Made by a program: the position numbers and the translations under genes | From: JAEUOS01 sp965279115 | GTDB taxonomy: Bacteria; Pseudomonadota; Gammaproteobacteria; Burkholderiales; JAEUOS01 | DNA: 64,000 bases | Direction: 5' to 3' | Assembly: GCA_965279115.1 (NCBI GenBank) | Contig: OZ257137.1 | Location: 1,178,001-1,242,000 of the forward strand | Part shown: one piece after another, positions 8,601-17,109 of the stretch | Layout of the letters: each line of letters begins with the position of its first letter | How positions within the stretch are numbered: the stretch's first letter is position 1 | The notes under the pieces: generated by a model | The model's input: only the letters and a program-made list of their open reading frames with translations | Told to the model about the DNA's origin: nothing | Databases searched by the model: none

Positions 8601-8983
8601 AACCGATCGAGCGCATCGTCCTAGTCGACGACAATGAAGACGACAATGTGTACCACTCCATCGTCATCGAAAAGGCCGGCTTCAAGGGCGAAATCTTCGT
8701 ATTCGAGAACGGTGTTGCCGCGCTGGAGTTCATGCGCACCACCGACTTGAACATTCCGACGCTGGTATTCCTCGACATCAACATGCCGATGTTGAATGGC
8801 TTCGAGGTCGCCGAGCAAGCGGCGCCCATCATCGCCGACACACGCACTATCATCATCGTGATGCTGACTTCGTCGAATTCGCCGTACGACCGCGAACGCG
8901 CCGGCAACCTGGAGGTTGTTCATGGCTTTTTGACCAAGCCGCTGACCGCATCGGCAGTCCAGGACCTTCTCGCGCAAGACTGA
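8597..8983 (+). CDS. Single-domain response regulator (CheY/Rcp1-like)
   Basis: 128 residues with only a receiver domain. Acidic pair at the start of the fold (VDDNEDD), phospho-acceptor Asp60 in VFLDINMPMLNGFE, conserved Thr/Ser in MLTSSNS and Lys in FLTKPL. The long alpha-1 insert and 'NEDDNVYHSIVIEK' segment resemble Rcp1-type regulators. Start ATG at 8597 overlaps the kinase stop codon. No output domain, so output must be through protein contact or a phosphorelay to another protein. Confidence 0.93.
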   Translation: MKPIERIVLVDDNEDDNVYHSIVIEKAGFKGEIFVFENGVAALEFMRTTDLNIPTLVFLDINMPMLNGFEVAEQAAPIIADTRTIIIVMLTSSNSPYDRERAGNLEVVHGFLTKPLTASAVQDLLAQD

Positions 8984-8994
8984 GCGCTGCCCTA

Positions 8995-9600
8995 TCAGGC
9001 GAGTGTCACATCAAAGATCGCGCGCTTTTGCGCCGCCACCTGCTCCAGCTTTACCGTCACCAAGGCGCGCTGCGCCTGCGTCATCGACCGGTAAAGAAAG
9101 TCACGCTGGTTCTGCGGCTCGCCCTCGACAAACATCTGCGTGATCAGCGCCTGCTGCTTCGGCGGCTTGGCGGCGACGTGAACATGGGGTGTGCGCCCGC
9201 TATAGGGCATCGGGCTGATGGTCTGGAAGGCATAGCGCCCCTCCGCGTCGGTGCGGGTCCAGCCGAAGCCCGCGAAGTTGCGATCGCGCTCATCCGGGGT
9301 GCCGTCGCGCGAGTGGGTATAGCGGCCCAGCGCATCGCATTGCCAGATCTCCACCCGGCAGCCCGCAACAGGCTTGCCGAAGCGGTCCAGCACGCGCCCA
9401 TCCAGCGTCAACAGGACCGGCTTGCCGAGCATGGCGCCCCGGACCAGGTTGGTCAACGGTTCCGCAGTGAAGGCCTCGGGATAGAACGGCCCTTCGGTCA
9501 TGGCGGGGGTGGGCGCGCGAGGGGACTGCGCACGGAGCGCACTGGCAGGCACGCCCAGCAGGGCTGCGGAGGCGACAAAGCGGCGGCGGGTCAGGGGCAT
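8995..9600 (-). CDS. Exported intradiol ring-cleavage dioxygenase-like protein
   Basis: 201 residues from ATG at 9600; longer in-frame starts exist but this one opens directly on a twin-arginine signal (PLTRRRFVASAALLGVPASALRA). The mature part has the protocatechuate 3,4-dioxygenase beta-sandwich pattern: TEGPFYPE, GRVLDRFGKPVAGCRVEIWQCDALGRY, then TRTDAEGRYAFQTI and the metal-site pair near GRTPHVHVAAKP. Iron ligands in the family are two Tyr and two His; Tyr in FYPE or GRY and the two His of HVHV fit. Tat export places it in the periplasm, unlike classical catabolic enzymes. Its true substrate is unknown. Confidence 0.85.
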   Translation of the reverse strand: MPLTRRRFVASAALLGVPASALRAQSPRAPTPAMTEGPFYPEAFTAEPLTNLVRGAMLGKPVLLTLDGRVLDRFGKPVAGCRVEIWQCDALGRYTHSRDGTPDERDRNFAGFGWTRTDAEGRYAFQTISPMPYSGRTPHVHVAAKPPKQQALITQMFVEGEPQNQRDFLYRSMTQAQRALVTVKLEQVAAQKRAIFDVTLA

Positions 9601-9781
9601 GGGGATCTCCGGGCTTCGATGAGGTATGCCGGGACGGGCCCGACGCCGACCATTATGCGCAAAAACCCGCCCGTGGCGCCGCGGCGAATTGACAAACCGT
9701 GGTGCCCTGCCTACCCTCGCGTCCGGCTTCACCCACAGGCGCACCCAAACCCGCAATCCTGCGCCGCCCGGAGACATACGC

Positions 9782-11932
9782 ATGGAACGTTCATTTGCCG
9801 CCGAGATCGAGTTGCTCAAACTCGGCGAAGGCGCGCTGTTTCGCGGCGAGGGCATCCTCGCCGTTACCAAGGCGCTGCTGCAGTCCGGCGTGTCGTACGT
9901 CGGCGGCTACCAGGGTGCGCCGGTGTCGCACCTGCTCGATGTGATGGTGCAGGCGCGCGACTACCTCGATACCCTCGGCGTGCATGTGGAATCCTGCACC
10001 AACGAAGCTTCGGCCTGCGCCATGCTGGCCGCCTCGATCAACTACCACGCACGCGGTGCGGTGACGTGGAAATCGATCGTCGGCACCAACGTGGCGGCCG
10101 ACGCGCTTTCCAACCTGGCCTCGGCCGGGGTCAAGGGCGGCGCGCTCATCGTCGTCGGCGAAGACTACGGCGAAGGGGCCTCCGTCATTCAGGAGCGCAC
10201 CCATGCCTATGCGATGAAATCCTCGGTGTGGCTGGTTGATCCGCGCCCCAACCTCAAGACCATCGTCAAGACGGTGGAGCAGGCCTTCGAGCTCTCCGAG
10301 GCCTCGAACACCCCGGTGATCATGGAACTGCGCATTCGCGCCTGCCACGTACAAGGCGAATTCACCACCCGCGAGAACCGCGCCCCGCAGGTTTCGACGC
10401 TGGAGCCGCTGGCCGAGCCTGCCGCTTTTCTGTACGACCGCCTGTCCCACCCGCCAGTGACCTTCAAGCAGGAAAAGCTCAAGGGCGAGGTGCGCATGCC
10501 GGCGGCGCGCCGCTTCATCCTTGAGCGCGCGATGAACGAGGTGTTCGAGGGGAAGCGTTCCGAGGTGGGCGTCATCGTCCAGGGCGGGCTGTACAACAAC
10601 CTGATCCGCGCGCTCGAACTGGCCGGCCTGGCCGATGCCTTCGGCGCGACCGAGGTCCCGATCCTGTGCCTGAACGTGGTGTATCCGCTGGTGCCGGAAC
10701 AGATTGCCGCCTTCTGCGCCGGCAAACAGAAGGTGCTGGTGGTCGAGGAAGGCCAGCCCGAATACATCGAACAGGAAATCGCCACCCTGCTGCGCCGCGC
10801 CGACCTGCAGACGAAACTGCACGGCAAGGACCTGCTGCAGGCCGCCGGCGAATACTCGACCGAAGCCATCCTCGCCGGGGTGACGAAGTTCATCGAGGGC
10901 GCCGATGTGGTGGCACTCGAGGCGGCACATGCCGCCCGCGAAGACGGCGCGCGCCTGCTGGGCCGCCCGGTGCCACCGCGCCCGCCGACCTTCTGCGTCG
11001 GCTGCCCGGAGCGGCCGGTGTTCTCGGCCATGAAGCTGGTGCAGCAGGACATCGGCAAGCTGCATGTGGGCGCCGACATCGGCTGCCACGCCTTCGGCAC
11101 CTTCGAGCCCTTCTCGCAGGGCAATTCCATCCTCGGCTACGGCATGAGCCTGGCTTCGATCGCCGGGGTCACACCTTTCCAGCAGCGCCGTTCCATCGCC
11201 ATCATGGGCGACGGCGGCTTCTGGCACAACGGCCTGCTCTCGGGCGTGTCGTCGAACCTGTTCAACAAGGGCGACGGCCTGCTGGTGATCATGAAGAACG
11301 GCTACACCTCGGCCACCGGCACGCAGGAGCTGATCTCGTCACCGGAGGAGGAATTGAAACGCATCGCCGGCGCCGGCAGCGCCACCGATACGCAAATGAC
11401 CATCGAGGACACCTTGAAGGGTGCCGGCGTCAAGTGGATGCGCACCGTGCACAACTACCGGGTGGCCGAGATGATGGCCACCCTCAAGGAAGCGCTCACC
11501 ACCAAGGCGCCAGGCCTCAAGGTGATCATCGCCGAAGGTGAATGCCAGCTGGAACGCCAGCGGCGCATCCGCCCGCTCAACGCGGCAGCGATCAAGCGCG
11601 GCGAACGCGTGGTGCGGGTGCGCTACGGCATTGACGAGAACGTCTGCACGGGCGACCACTCCTGCATCCGGCTCTCGGGCTGCCCCTCGCTCACCATCAA
11701 GGACCCGTCCGATCCGCTCAAGGTGGACCCGGTGGCGCATGTGAACAACAATTGCGTGGGCTGCGGTCTGTGCGGCGAGGTGTCCCACGCGGCCACCCTG
11801 TGCCCGAGCTTCTACCGCACCGAGATCGTCATCAACGCCACGGCATGGGACCGGTTCAGGCGCGGCGTGCGGGAGTTTTTCATCGGACTGATCGCGCCGA
11901 AGCGCCGCGCCACCTCGGGAGCGCAGGCATGA
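9782..11932 (+). CDS. iorA: Indolepyruvate:ferredoxin oxidoreductase, alpha-type subunit
   Basis: 716 residues. N-terminal pyrimidine-binding domain (GALFRGEGILAVTKALL, GGYQGAPVSHLLDVM), then a central 2-oxoacid oxidoreductase core. The TPP-binding domain has IMGDGGFWHNG near residue 480. A C-terminal cysteine-rich ferredoxin-like domain follows (CTGDHSC, LSGCP, NNCVGCGLCGEV, TLCPS) for 4Fe-4S clusters. It oxidatively decarboxylates arylpyruvates from aromatic amino acids to aryl-acyl-CoA with ferredoxin as acceptor. Start M at 9782 follows GGAGACAT. Overlaps the next gene by ATGA, the partner subunit. Divergent from the intradiol dioxygenase-like gene. Confidence 0.9.
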   Translation: MERSFAAEIELLKLGEGALFRGEGILAVTKALLQSGVSYVGGYQGAPVSHLLDVMVQARDYLDTLGVHVESCTNEASACAMLAASINYHARGAVTWKSIVGTNVAADALSNLASAGVKGGALIVVGEDYGEGASVIQERTHAYAMKSSVWLVDPRPNLKTIVKTVEQAFELSEASNTPVIMELRIRACHVQGEFTTRENRAPQVSTLEPLAEPAAFLYDRLSHPPVTFKQEKLKGEVRMPAARRFILERAMNEVFEGKRSEVGVIVQGGLYNNLIRALELAGLADAFGATEVPILCLNVVYPLVPEQIAAFCAGKQKVLVVEEGQPEYIEQEIATLLRRADLQTKLHGKDLLQAAGEYSTEAILAGVTKFIEGADVVALEAAHAAREDGARLLGRPVPPRPPTFCVGCPERPVFSAMKLVQQDIGKLHVGADIGCHAFGTFEPFSQGNSILGYGMSLASIAGVTPFQQRRSIAIMGDGGFWHNGLLSGVSSNLFNKGDGLLVIMKNGYTSATGTQELISSPEEELKRIAGAGSATDTQMTIEDTLKGAGVKWMRTVHNYRVAEMMATLKEALTTKAPGLKVIIAEGECQLERQRRIRPLNAAAIKRGERVVRVRYGIDENVCTGDHSCIRLSGCPSLTIKDPSDPLKVDPVAHVNNNCVGCGLCGEVSHAATLCPSFYRTEIVINATAWDRFRRGVREFFIGLIAPKRRATSGAQA

Positions 11933-13479
11933 GCAGCGCACGCAACCTCACGCTGGTGATCGGCGCCCTCGGCGGTGAAGGCGGCGGCGTGTTGGCCGAC
12001 TGGGTGGTGGCCACCGCCCAGGCCGCCGGATACCCGGTGCAGGCCACCTCGATTCCCGGCGTGGCGCAACGCACCGGCGCCACCACCTATTACGTGGAAA
12101 TCCACCCGCAAAAGCGCGCCGAACTGGGCGGGCGCGAGCCGGTGATGTGCCTGGCCCCCGCGGCCGGCCAGGTCGATGTGCTGCTGTATTCGGAACTGGT
12201 GGAAACCGCGCGCGCGGTGCAGTTGGGCCTGGTGACCAAGCGCACCACGCTGATCGGTTCCACCCACCGGGTTTATCTCACCGCCGAAAAGATGCAGATG
12301 GGCGACGGCCGCGTCGATACGGCGCGAGCCATCGCCGCCATCGAAGGTGCCGCGAAAAAGGCCATCCTGTTCGACATGGAAGCCGAGACCGCCGGCGCCG
12401 GTACCGTGATCTCGGCGGTGATGTTCGGTGCGCTGATCGGGTCCGGCGCCTTGCCGCTGGCCCGTGCCGACGCCGAAGCCGCCATCCGGGCCGGTGGCAA
12501 GGGCGTGGAGGCGAGCTTGAAAGGCTTTGCGGCGGGTTATGCGCGTGCCGCCGGGACAGCATCGGCGCCCGCACCGGCAGCATCCGCTGCTCGCAAGCCC
12601 GCCAGTGCCGCCGATCTGGCCGGTCGCATCGACGCCTTTCCCGAGAGCGCGCGCGACATCATCGCGCTGGGCGTGGAGCGCTGCAGCGAATACCAGGACC
12701 CGGCCTATGCCGCGCAATACCTCGACCGGCTGACCCGGGTACTGGAAGCGGACCGCACGCAGGGCGGCGGGCCGCTCTTCATGACCACCCGCGAGACCGC
12801 GCGCTTCCTGGCCCTGTGGATGTGCTACGAGGACGTCGCCCGCGTGGCCGACCTCAAGTCGCGCCCCGAGCGCTTCGACGGCATCCGTGCGGAAGCCGGT
12901 ATCGGCAACGACGAACCGATCAAGGTGGTGGAGTTCTTCAAGCCCGGCTTCGACGAAGTGGCCGACCAGCTGCCGCCGGGCCTGGGCGATCGGGTGCGTG
13001 CCTACGGCAGGAAACGTGGCCGCGCGGCGATTTTCGAGAACGGCATTCATGTCGAGAGCACCTCGTTCTTCGGCGCCCTGCAACTGCGCGCGATGGCGAC
13101 CCTCGGCCGCTGGCGGCGCAAGTCGTCACGTTTCATCGCGGAGCAGGCGCTGATCGAACGCTGGCTGGCCGCCATCGTCGCCGCGCCGTCGGCCGCGCTG
13201 GCGAGCGAGATCGCCCTCACCGGGCGGCTCATCAAGGGCTATTCCGAGACGCACGCACGGGCCAAGGAGAACTTCCTGCGCATCCTCGAGACCATCGTCG
13301 AGGGTGGCCGTATCGCCGACACGGGCGAGCGCACCCAGGCAGTCCGGCGCGCCCGCGAAGCGGCCCTGGCGGCGGCTGAAGCCGGGCCGCTGGATACCGC
13401 ACTGGCCGCCTATGGCGTGGCGCCGCGCGAATCCAAGGCCATACCCATGACCTTCCATCCCCGCAAGAAGGCAGCTTGA
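11929..13479 (+). CDS. iorB: Indolepyruvate oxidoreductase, beta-type subunit with long C-terminal extension
   Basis: 516 residues, much longer than the about 200 of archaeal IorB. Residues 1-195 are the pyruvate/ketoacid oxidoreductase gamma-type domain (LVIGALGGEGGGVLADWV, TSIPGVAQRTGATTYYVEI). A low-complexity Ala/Pro linker at about 205-225 is followed by a further 290-residue domain of the DUF6537 type seen in proteobacterial versions (ARDIIALGVERCSEYQDPAYA, YLDRLTRVLEAD). ATGA overlap with the alpha-type gene implies balanced translation. Confidence 0.88.
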   Translation: MSSARNLTLVIGALGGEGGGVLADWVVATAQAAGYPVQATSIPGVAQRTGATTYYVEIHPQKRAELGGREPVMCLAPAAGQVDVLLYSELVETARAVQLGLVTKRTTLIGSTHRVYLTAEKMQMGDGRVDTARAIAAIEGAAKKAILFDMEAETAGAGTVISAVMFGALIGSGALPLARADAEAAIRAGGKGVEASLKGFAAGYARAAGTASAPAPAASAARKPASAADLAGRIDAFPESARDIIALGVERCSEYQDPAYAAQYLDRLTRVLEADRTQGGGPLFMTTRETARFLALWMCYEDVARVADLKSRPERFDGIRAEAGIGNDEPIKVVEFFKPGFDEVADQLPPGLGDRVRAYGRKRGRAAIFENGIHVESTSFFGALQLRAMATLGRWRRKSSRFIAEQALIERWLAAIVAAPSAALASEIALTGRLIKGYSETHARAKENFLRILETIVEGGRIADTGERTQAVRRAREAALAAAEAGPLDTALAAYGVAPRESKAIPMTFHPRKKAA

Positions 13480-13522
13480 AGCCTCAAGGAAGCAGTCGGG
13501 ATACAACAAAAGGAGACCTGCC

Positions 13523-14500
13523 GTGAAACTTGCCTCATACAGAACCCTCGCGGCGGCCACCGCGCTTGGCCTGGCCGCCCTTAGTGGATTGGCCGCAGCG
13601 CAGGCCTGGCCCTCCAAGCCGATCCGCATGGTCGTGAACTTTCCCGCCGGCGGCGTGGCCGATGTCGTCGCGCGGGCCGTGTCTCCAGGACTGGGCGAGG
13701 CGATCGGGCAACAGATCGTGGTTGAGAACCGCCCCGGCGCCGGCGGCAACATCGGCGCCGATGCGGTCGCCAAGGCCCCTGCCGACGGCTACACCCTGCT
13801 CATGAGTTCCGGTGGCACGATCTCGATCAACCCGTCGCTCTACTCAAAGATGCCGTTCGATCCGGCCAGGGACCTGCAGCCGGTGGCCGCCGCCGCCCGC
13901 GTGCTGGTGTTCCTGGTGATGCGGCCGGATCTGCCACCCAAGGACATCAAGTCATTCATCGACTATGCACGGGCCAACCCGGGAAAACTGTCGTTCGGCT
14001 CGCCCGGCAACGGCAGCTCGCCGCACCTGGCCGGCGAAATGTTCAAGAGCTCGGCGAAGTTGTTCGCGATCCATATCCCCTACCGCGGCGCGGCGCCGGC
14101 ACTCACCGACCTCTTGGGCAACCAGCTCGACTTCATGTTCGACCCGGGCATCGGCTTGACCCACGTGCGCAGCGGCAAATTGCGCCTCCTGGCAGTGGGC
14201 AGCCCGAAGCGCTCGCCACTGTTCCCCGATGTGCCGACCCTGGATGAAGCCGGGCTCAAGGGATTCGACGCCGACAGCATGTTTGGCTTCTATGCGCCGG
14301 CGGGAGTACCGCAGGACATCGTCACGCGCCTGAACCGCGAGATCAACCGCCAACTTCAAACCCCGGCGATTCGTGACCGCGTGGCCGCGCTCGGAGGCGA
14401 AGTGGCGCCCATGACACCCGCAGAATTCGCCGAGCGCGGCCGCCGTGACGCGGAGCGATTCGGTGCGATCATCAGGGAGCGGAAGATCGTCGGAGATTGA
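13523..14500 (+). CDS. Bug/TctC-family tripartite tricarboxylate transporter binding protein
   Basis: 325 residues; signal peptide at about 1-27 (LAALSGLAAAQA). Family hallmarks are WPSKPIRMVVNFPAGGVADVVAR, VENRPGAGGNIGADAVAKAPADGYTLL and the late segment LPDVPTLDEAG-like FPDVPTLDEAGL. RBS AGGAG is 8-10 bases before the ATG. Periplasmic binder of carboxylates; the membrane TctA/TctB partners are not in the window. It follows iorB by 43 bases, so it could be cotranscribed and bring in an acid used by that enzyme (inference). Confidence 0.92.
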   Translation: MKLASYRTLAAATALGLAALSGLAAAQAWPSKPIRMVVNFPAGGVADVVARAVSPGLGEAIGQQIVVENRPGAGGNIGADAVAKAPADGYTLLMSSGGTISINPSLYSKMPFDPARDLQPVAAAARVLVFLVMRPDLPPKDIKSFIDYARANPGKLSFGSPGNGSSPHLAGEMFKSSAKLFAIHIPYRGAAPALTDLLGNQLDFMFDPGIGLTHVRSGKLRLLAVGSPKRSPLFPDVPTLDEAGLKGFDADSMFGFYAPAGVPQDIVTRLNREINRQLQTPAIRDRVAALGGEVAPMTPAEFAERGRRDAERFGAIIRERKIVGD

Positions 14501-14719
14501 GGAAGCGGACGCGAGGTCCTTCGGACTTTTCGTTACCACCCATTCACCCTCATCGGGTCGCAACACTTTTTTCCAGCGACACCCGGGCCCGGGGTGGCGT
14601 CTGACGTCGCCGGTCTACACAAAATTGGCGATGGCAAAAGCCGCCACCACGAGCACACTCGCGCGTCGCACCGTCTGTGAACAAACGTTCCCAGGGTGCT
14701 CTGCAAGCGAGGGCGAGCA

Positions 14720-16075
14720 ATGTATTCATTCATCAAGACGGCTGTATCGACGGGGGTCTTGGCATGGTGCGCGGCAGCGCATGCGCAAAATTCCTCCGCT
14801 ATCGAAGTGCAGGGACCCTTTGGCGGTCCGTTCCAGACCATCTGGAATACAGGGCAAAACATCATCGGGTTGGCGCCGGGCGTCTTTGATGTATTTGGGG
14901 CAATTTCCATTTGCGCAGGCGGTGTCGCGAGCATCGGTGACCGCTGCGCCCAATCCAATGCGACTACCGTGGTGACAGCCACACGCGGTGGGGTGAATCT
15001 TGGCAACGTGTCCAACGCACCCTTCGACATCGCGCCCAACTATTACGCCCGCGGGGTTGCATGGACCGGCCAGACGGGTGCGGTCACACTCAACATTTCT
15101 CATCCTGGCTATCCATCGATCAGTGTCAATACGCCAAGCCTGGTCGGCGCTTCAGTTATGCCACTCGCCGACAGCATCACAGTGAGCTATTCATCAGGCA
15201 ACCTCTCACCGACGTTCAACTGGCGTAATCCGTCCAACCTGCCGATCGATAATGTGCGGGTGCTGCTGTACGACACAACCCAGCGCGTTGCCCCGGGGGC
15301 GATCGGCACCGCAGGCCTCGCCAATCTGATTTTTCGCCAGGACCTTGGCGCCAACGCAACGACTTTCACTCTCAATCCCGGCACCACGGGGCTCTCGCAG
15401 AGCCTTCAGGTAGGACGGCAGTACTCGCTGAGTATCCAGGAGCAGGATTTGCGCAATCCATCGGGTACCGGATCCGGCGACAACACCCTCAGCCTCTCGC
15501 AGGCCTACGTGAATTTCACCCTCGGAGCGAATGGAGGGGGCAGCCCGGTCTATTTGCCCACCCTGCTGCCCGGCACAAGCCCGGTCTTCAGCTTCAACAT
15601 CGGCAATATCGTCGCCAACCAGACTTACAGCATCGACCCCGATGTAGCAATCGGCTATGACTATCGGATCGGCGCAGGCAATCCCAATTTCGCGTCGGTG
15701 AGCCTGCCGACCGGCCTGGCACCAGGCAACCAGTACAACCTGCTGCTCTGGGACGGTACGCAGTGGGTGGCGGCCGGCAGCATCCTGGGGGGCACGGCCC
15801 ACAGCTTTGGCGGCAGCGGGGTCGATCGCTTCCGCATCACCGGTATTCCATTGTCAGCCAACCTGGACCCGAACAGCCCCACGGCCTTTGTGACTGACCT
15901 GACCTTTACCGGGGCAGGCAGCTTCACCGGGACCATGACCCCGCTCACCGCACCGGTTCCTGAACCCGAGACCTGGGCCATGCTCGCGGCCGGCCTCGGA
16001 TTGATCGGCACGTCGCTTCGGCGACGCAAGTTCGCTTCAGACAGTCGCGTCGGACGAGTAGTCCAGGCGCTCTAG
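14720..16075 (+). CDS. PEP-CTERM sorting domain protein, exported
   Basis: 451 residues. Start at 14720 gives a clean signal peptide (MYSFIKTAVSTGVLAWCAAAHA); an in-frame ATG 8 codons upstream is less likely. The middle is Gly/Ser/Asn/Thr-rich beta-type sequence without a recognised domain. The C-terminus carries the exosortase signal VPEPETWAMLAAGLGLIGT followed by basic LRRRK and an unusual 13-residue tail (FASDSRVGRVVQAL). Such proteins are sorted by an exosortase and often belong to exopolysaccharide-linked surface layers. No exosortase gene is in the window. Confidence 0.88.
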   Translation: MYSFIKTAVSTGVLAWCAAAHAQNSSAIEVQGPFGGPFQTIWNTGQNIIGLAPGVFDVFGAISICAGGVASIGDRCAQSNATTVVTATRGGVNLGNVSNAPFDIAPNYYARGVAWTGQTGAVTLNISHPGYPSISVNTPSLVGASVMPLADSITVSYSSGNLSPTFNWRNPSNLPIDNVRVLLYDTTQRVAPGAIGTAGLANLIFRQDLGANATTFTLNPGTTGLSQSLQVGRQYSLSIQEQDLRNPSGTGSGDNTLSLSQAYVNFTLGANGGGSPVYLPTLLPGTSPVFSFNIGNIVANQTYSIDPDVAIGYDYRIGAGNPNFASVSLPTGLAPGNQYNLLLWDGTQWVAAGSILGGTAHSFGGSGVDRFRITGIPLSANLDPNSPTAFVTDLTFTGAGSFTGTMTPLTAPVPEPETWAMLAAGLGLIGTSLRRRKFASDSRVGRVVQAL

Positions 16076-16085
16076 CGGGCCAGCC

Positions 16086-16553
16086 TCACCTCGGGACTAA
16101 CGCCGCCGCCGGCAGCCGCGCCTTCAGGTCTTCCGGAATCAGTACTGCACGGGCATCGCGCTCCTGAAAGCGCCAGCCTTCCGGCGAACGCACGAACTGG
16201 TCGACAAAATCGAGCAGCATCATGCGTTCAGGTGCGTAGGTGAAGGGCGGATTGCCGGGCAGGAAGGCGTAGTACGACATGTTGTAGAACGTTGCCCGCG
16301 CCCGGTTTTCCGTCACTTCGGTGAAATGGAAGTTGGTCGTGACATGCCGGGTGAATTGCTCGGCAGGACGGGCGTGCATGGCGACGAGTATCGCCTCCCG
16401 CCCTTCCAGGCGCACCCCGGTGCGGATGAACACCCCGTCAGGGACGAACAGGTCGGCAAGCGCCTCGTACTGCTTGTGGTCGATGTTGTACGCCCATGCG
16501 TGGCTCAACGCCACGCACTCGGCTTCGATCTCCCTGCGTGTTGCCTTGTCCAT
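16086..16553 (-). CDS. NTF2-like/SnoaL-type protein (ring-hydroxylating beta-subunit fold)
   Basis: 155 residues with the cone-shaped NTF2 fold pattern: a helix with YNIDHKQYEALADLFVPDGVFI, then strands VTTNFHFTEVTENRARATFYNMSYYAF. This is the fold of aromatic dioxygenase small subunits and SnoaL-type enzymes; no catalytic motif decides between them. It is the last gene of a five-gene minus-strand operon and lies 25 bases behind the VOC gene. Not an oxygenase by itself; possibly an isomerase/hydratase or accessory subunit. Confidence 0.8.
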   Translation of the reverse strand: MDKATRREIEAECVALSHAWAYNIDHKQYEALADLFVPDGVFIRTGVRLEGREAILVAMHARPAEQFTRHVTTNFHFTEVTENRARATFYNMSYYAFLPGNPPFTYAPERMMLLDFVDQFVRSPEGWRFQERDARAVLIPEDLKARLPAAALVPR

Positions 16554-16578
16554 GTTCGTCTACCGTGCGGCCGGACGG

Positions 16579-17109
16579 CTATTTCTCTTCGGCCTTGATG
16601 CCCGACACTTCGGCGCTGGCGGTGCCGGCATCCATCGGAAAGCGGTCGCCAAAGTCGAACATGTCGTCATGCTGGAAACCGTCGTAGGACTGCACTTCCC
16701 ACCAGTTGTGGTCGCAGTCAACCAGGTAGAAGGAATACACGCCGTGCTGGTCGGCGATCGGCAACACCTTGCGGATGCCGTACTCGTCCTTGAGTTCGTT
16801 GGCGGCCTTCCAGCAGCGGTCGACTTCCTCGCGCGAGCCGACATCCACGCCCCAGTGGTTGAGCAGGTTCACCGGCTTGAGCTTGTCACCGACCTCGACA
16901 CATACGATGTGGAACTTCATGCCGCAGCGGATCACCATCGCGGGGATGGCATGCCGCACGCATTCGAACCCCATGAATTCCTCATAGAACTTGCGTGAGG
17001 TCTTGAGGTTGTAGCACTCGAGCGTGCCGTGCGACATCACATAGGGCTTGATGACGGACTTGGCCGAATTGGGCGGCGTGAAGGCGGCGTTTTCGATGGC
17101 GGGGATCAT
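16579..17109 (-). CDS. VOC-superfamily protein (extradiol dioxygenase-like)
   Basis: 176 residues from ATG at 17109, which overlaps the reductase stop by ATGA. Two beta-alpha-beta-beta-beta modules are seen. Metal-ligand candidates are His in VMSHGTLECYN (about residue 27), His in LLNHWGVDV and Glu in NWWEVQSYDGF, the H-H-E triad of type I extradiol enzymes. 'SFYLVDCDHNWWEV' matches the D-P-x-G-x-x-x-E position loosely. The length is half that of two-domain extradiol dioxygenases, so ring cleavage is possible but unproved. Operon context points to aromatic breakdown. Confidence 0.85.
   Translation of the reverse strand: MIPAIENAAFTPPNSAKSVIKPYVMSHGTLECYNLKTSRKFYEEFMGFECVRHAIPAMVIRCGMKFHIVCVEVGDKLKPVNLLNHWGVDVGSREEVDRCWKAANELKDEYGIRKVLPIADQHGVYSFYLVDCDHNWWEVQSYDGFQHDDMFDFGDRFPMDAGTASAEVSGIKAEEK

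Noticed and set aside
9791..11227. Minus-strand open frame of about 480 codons
   Set aside because: Antisense to iorA; no recognisable protein features.
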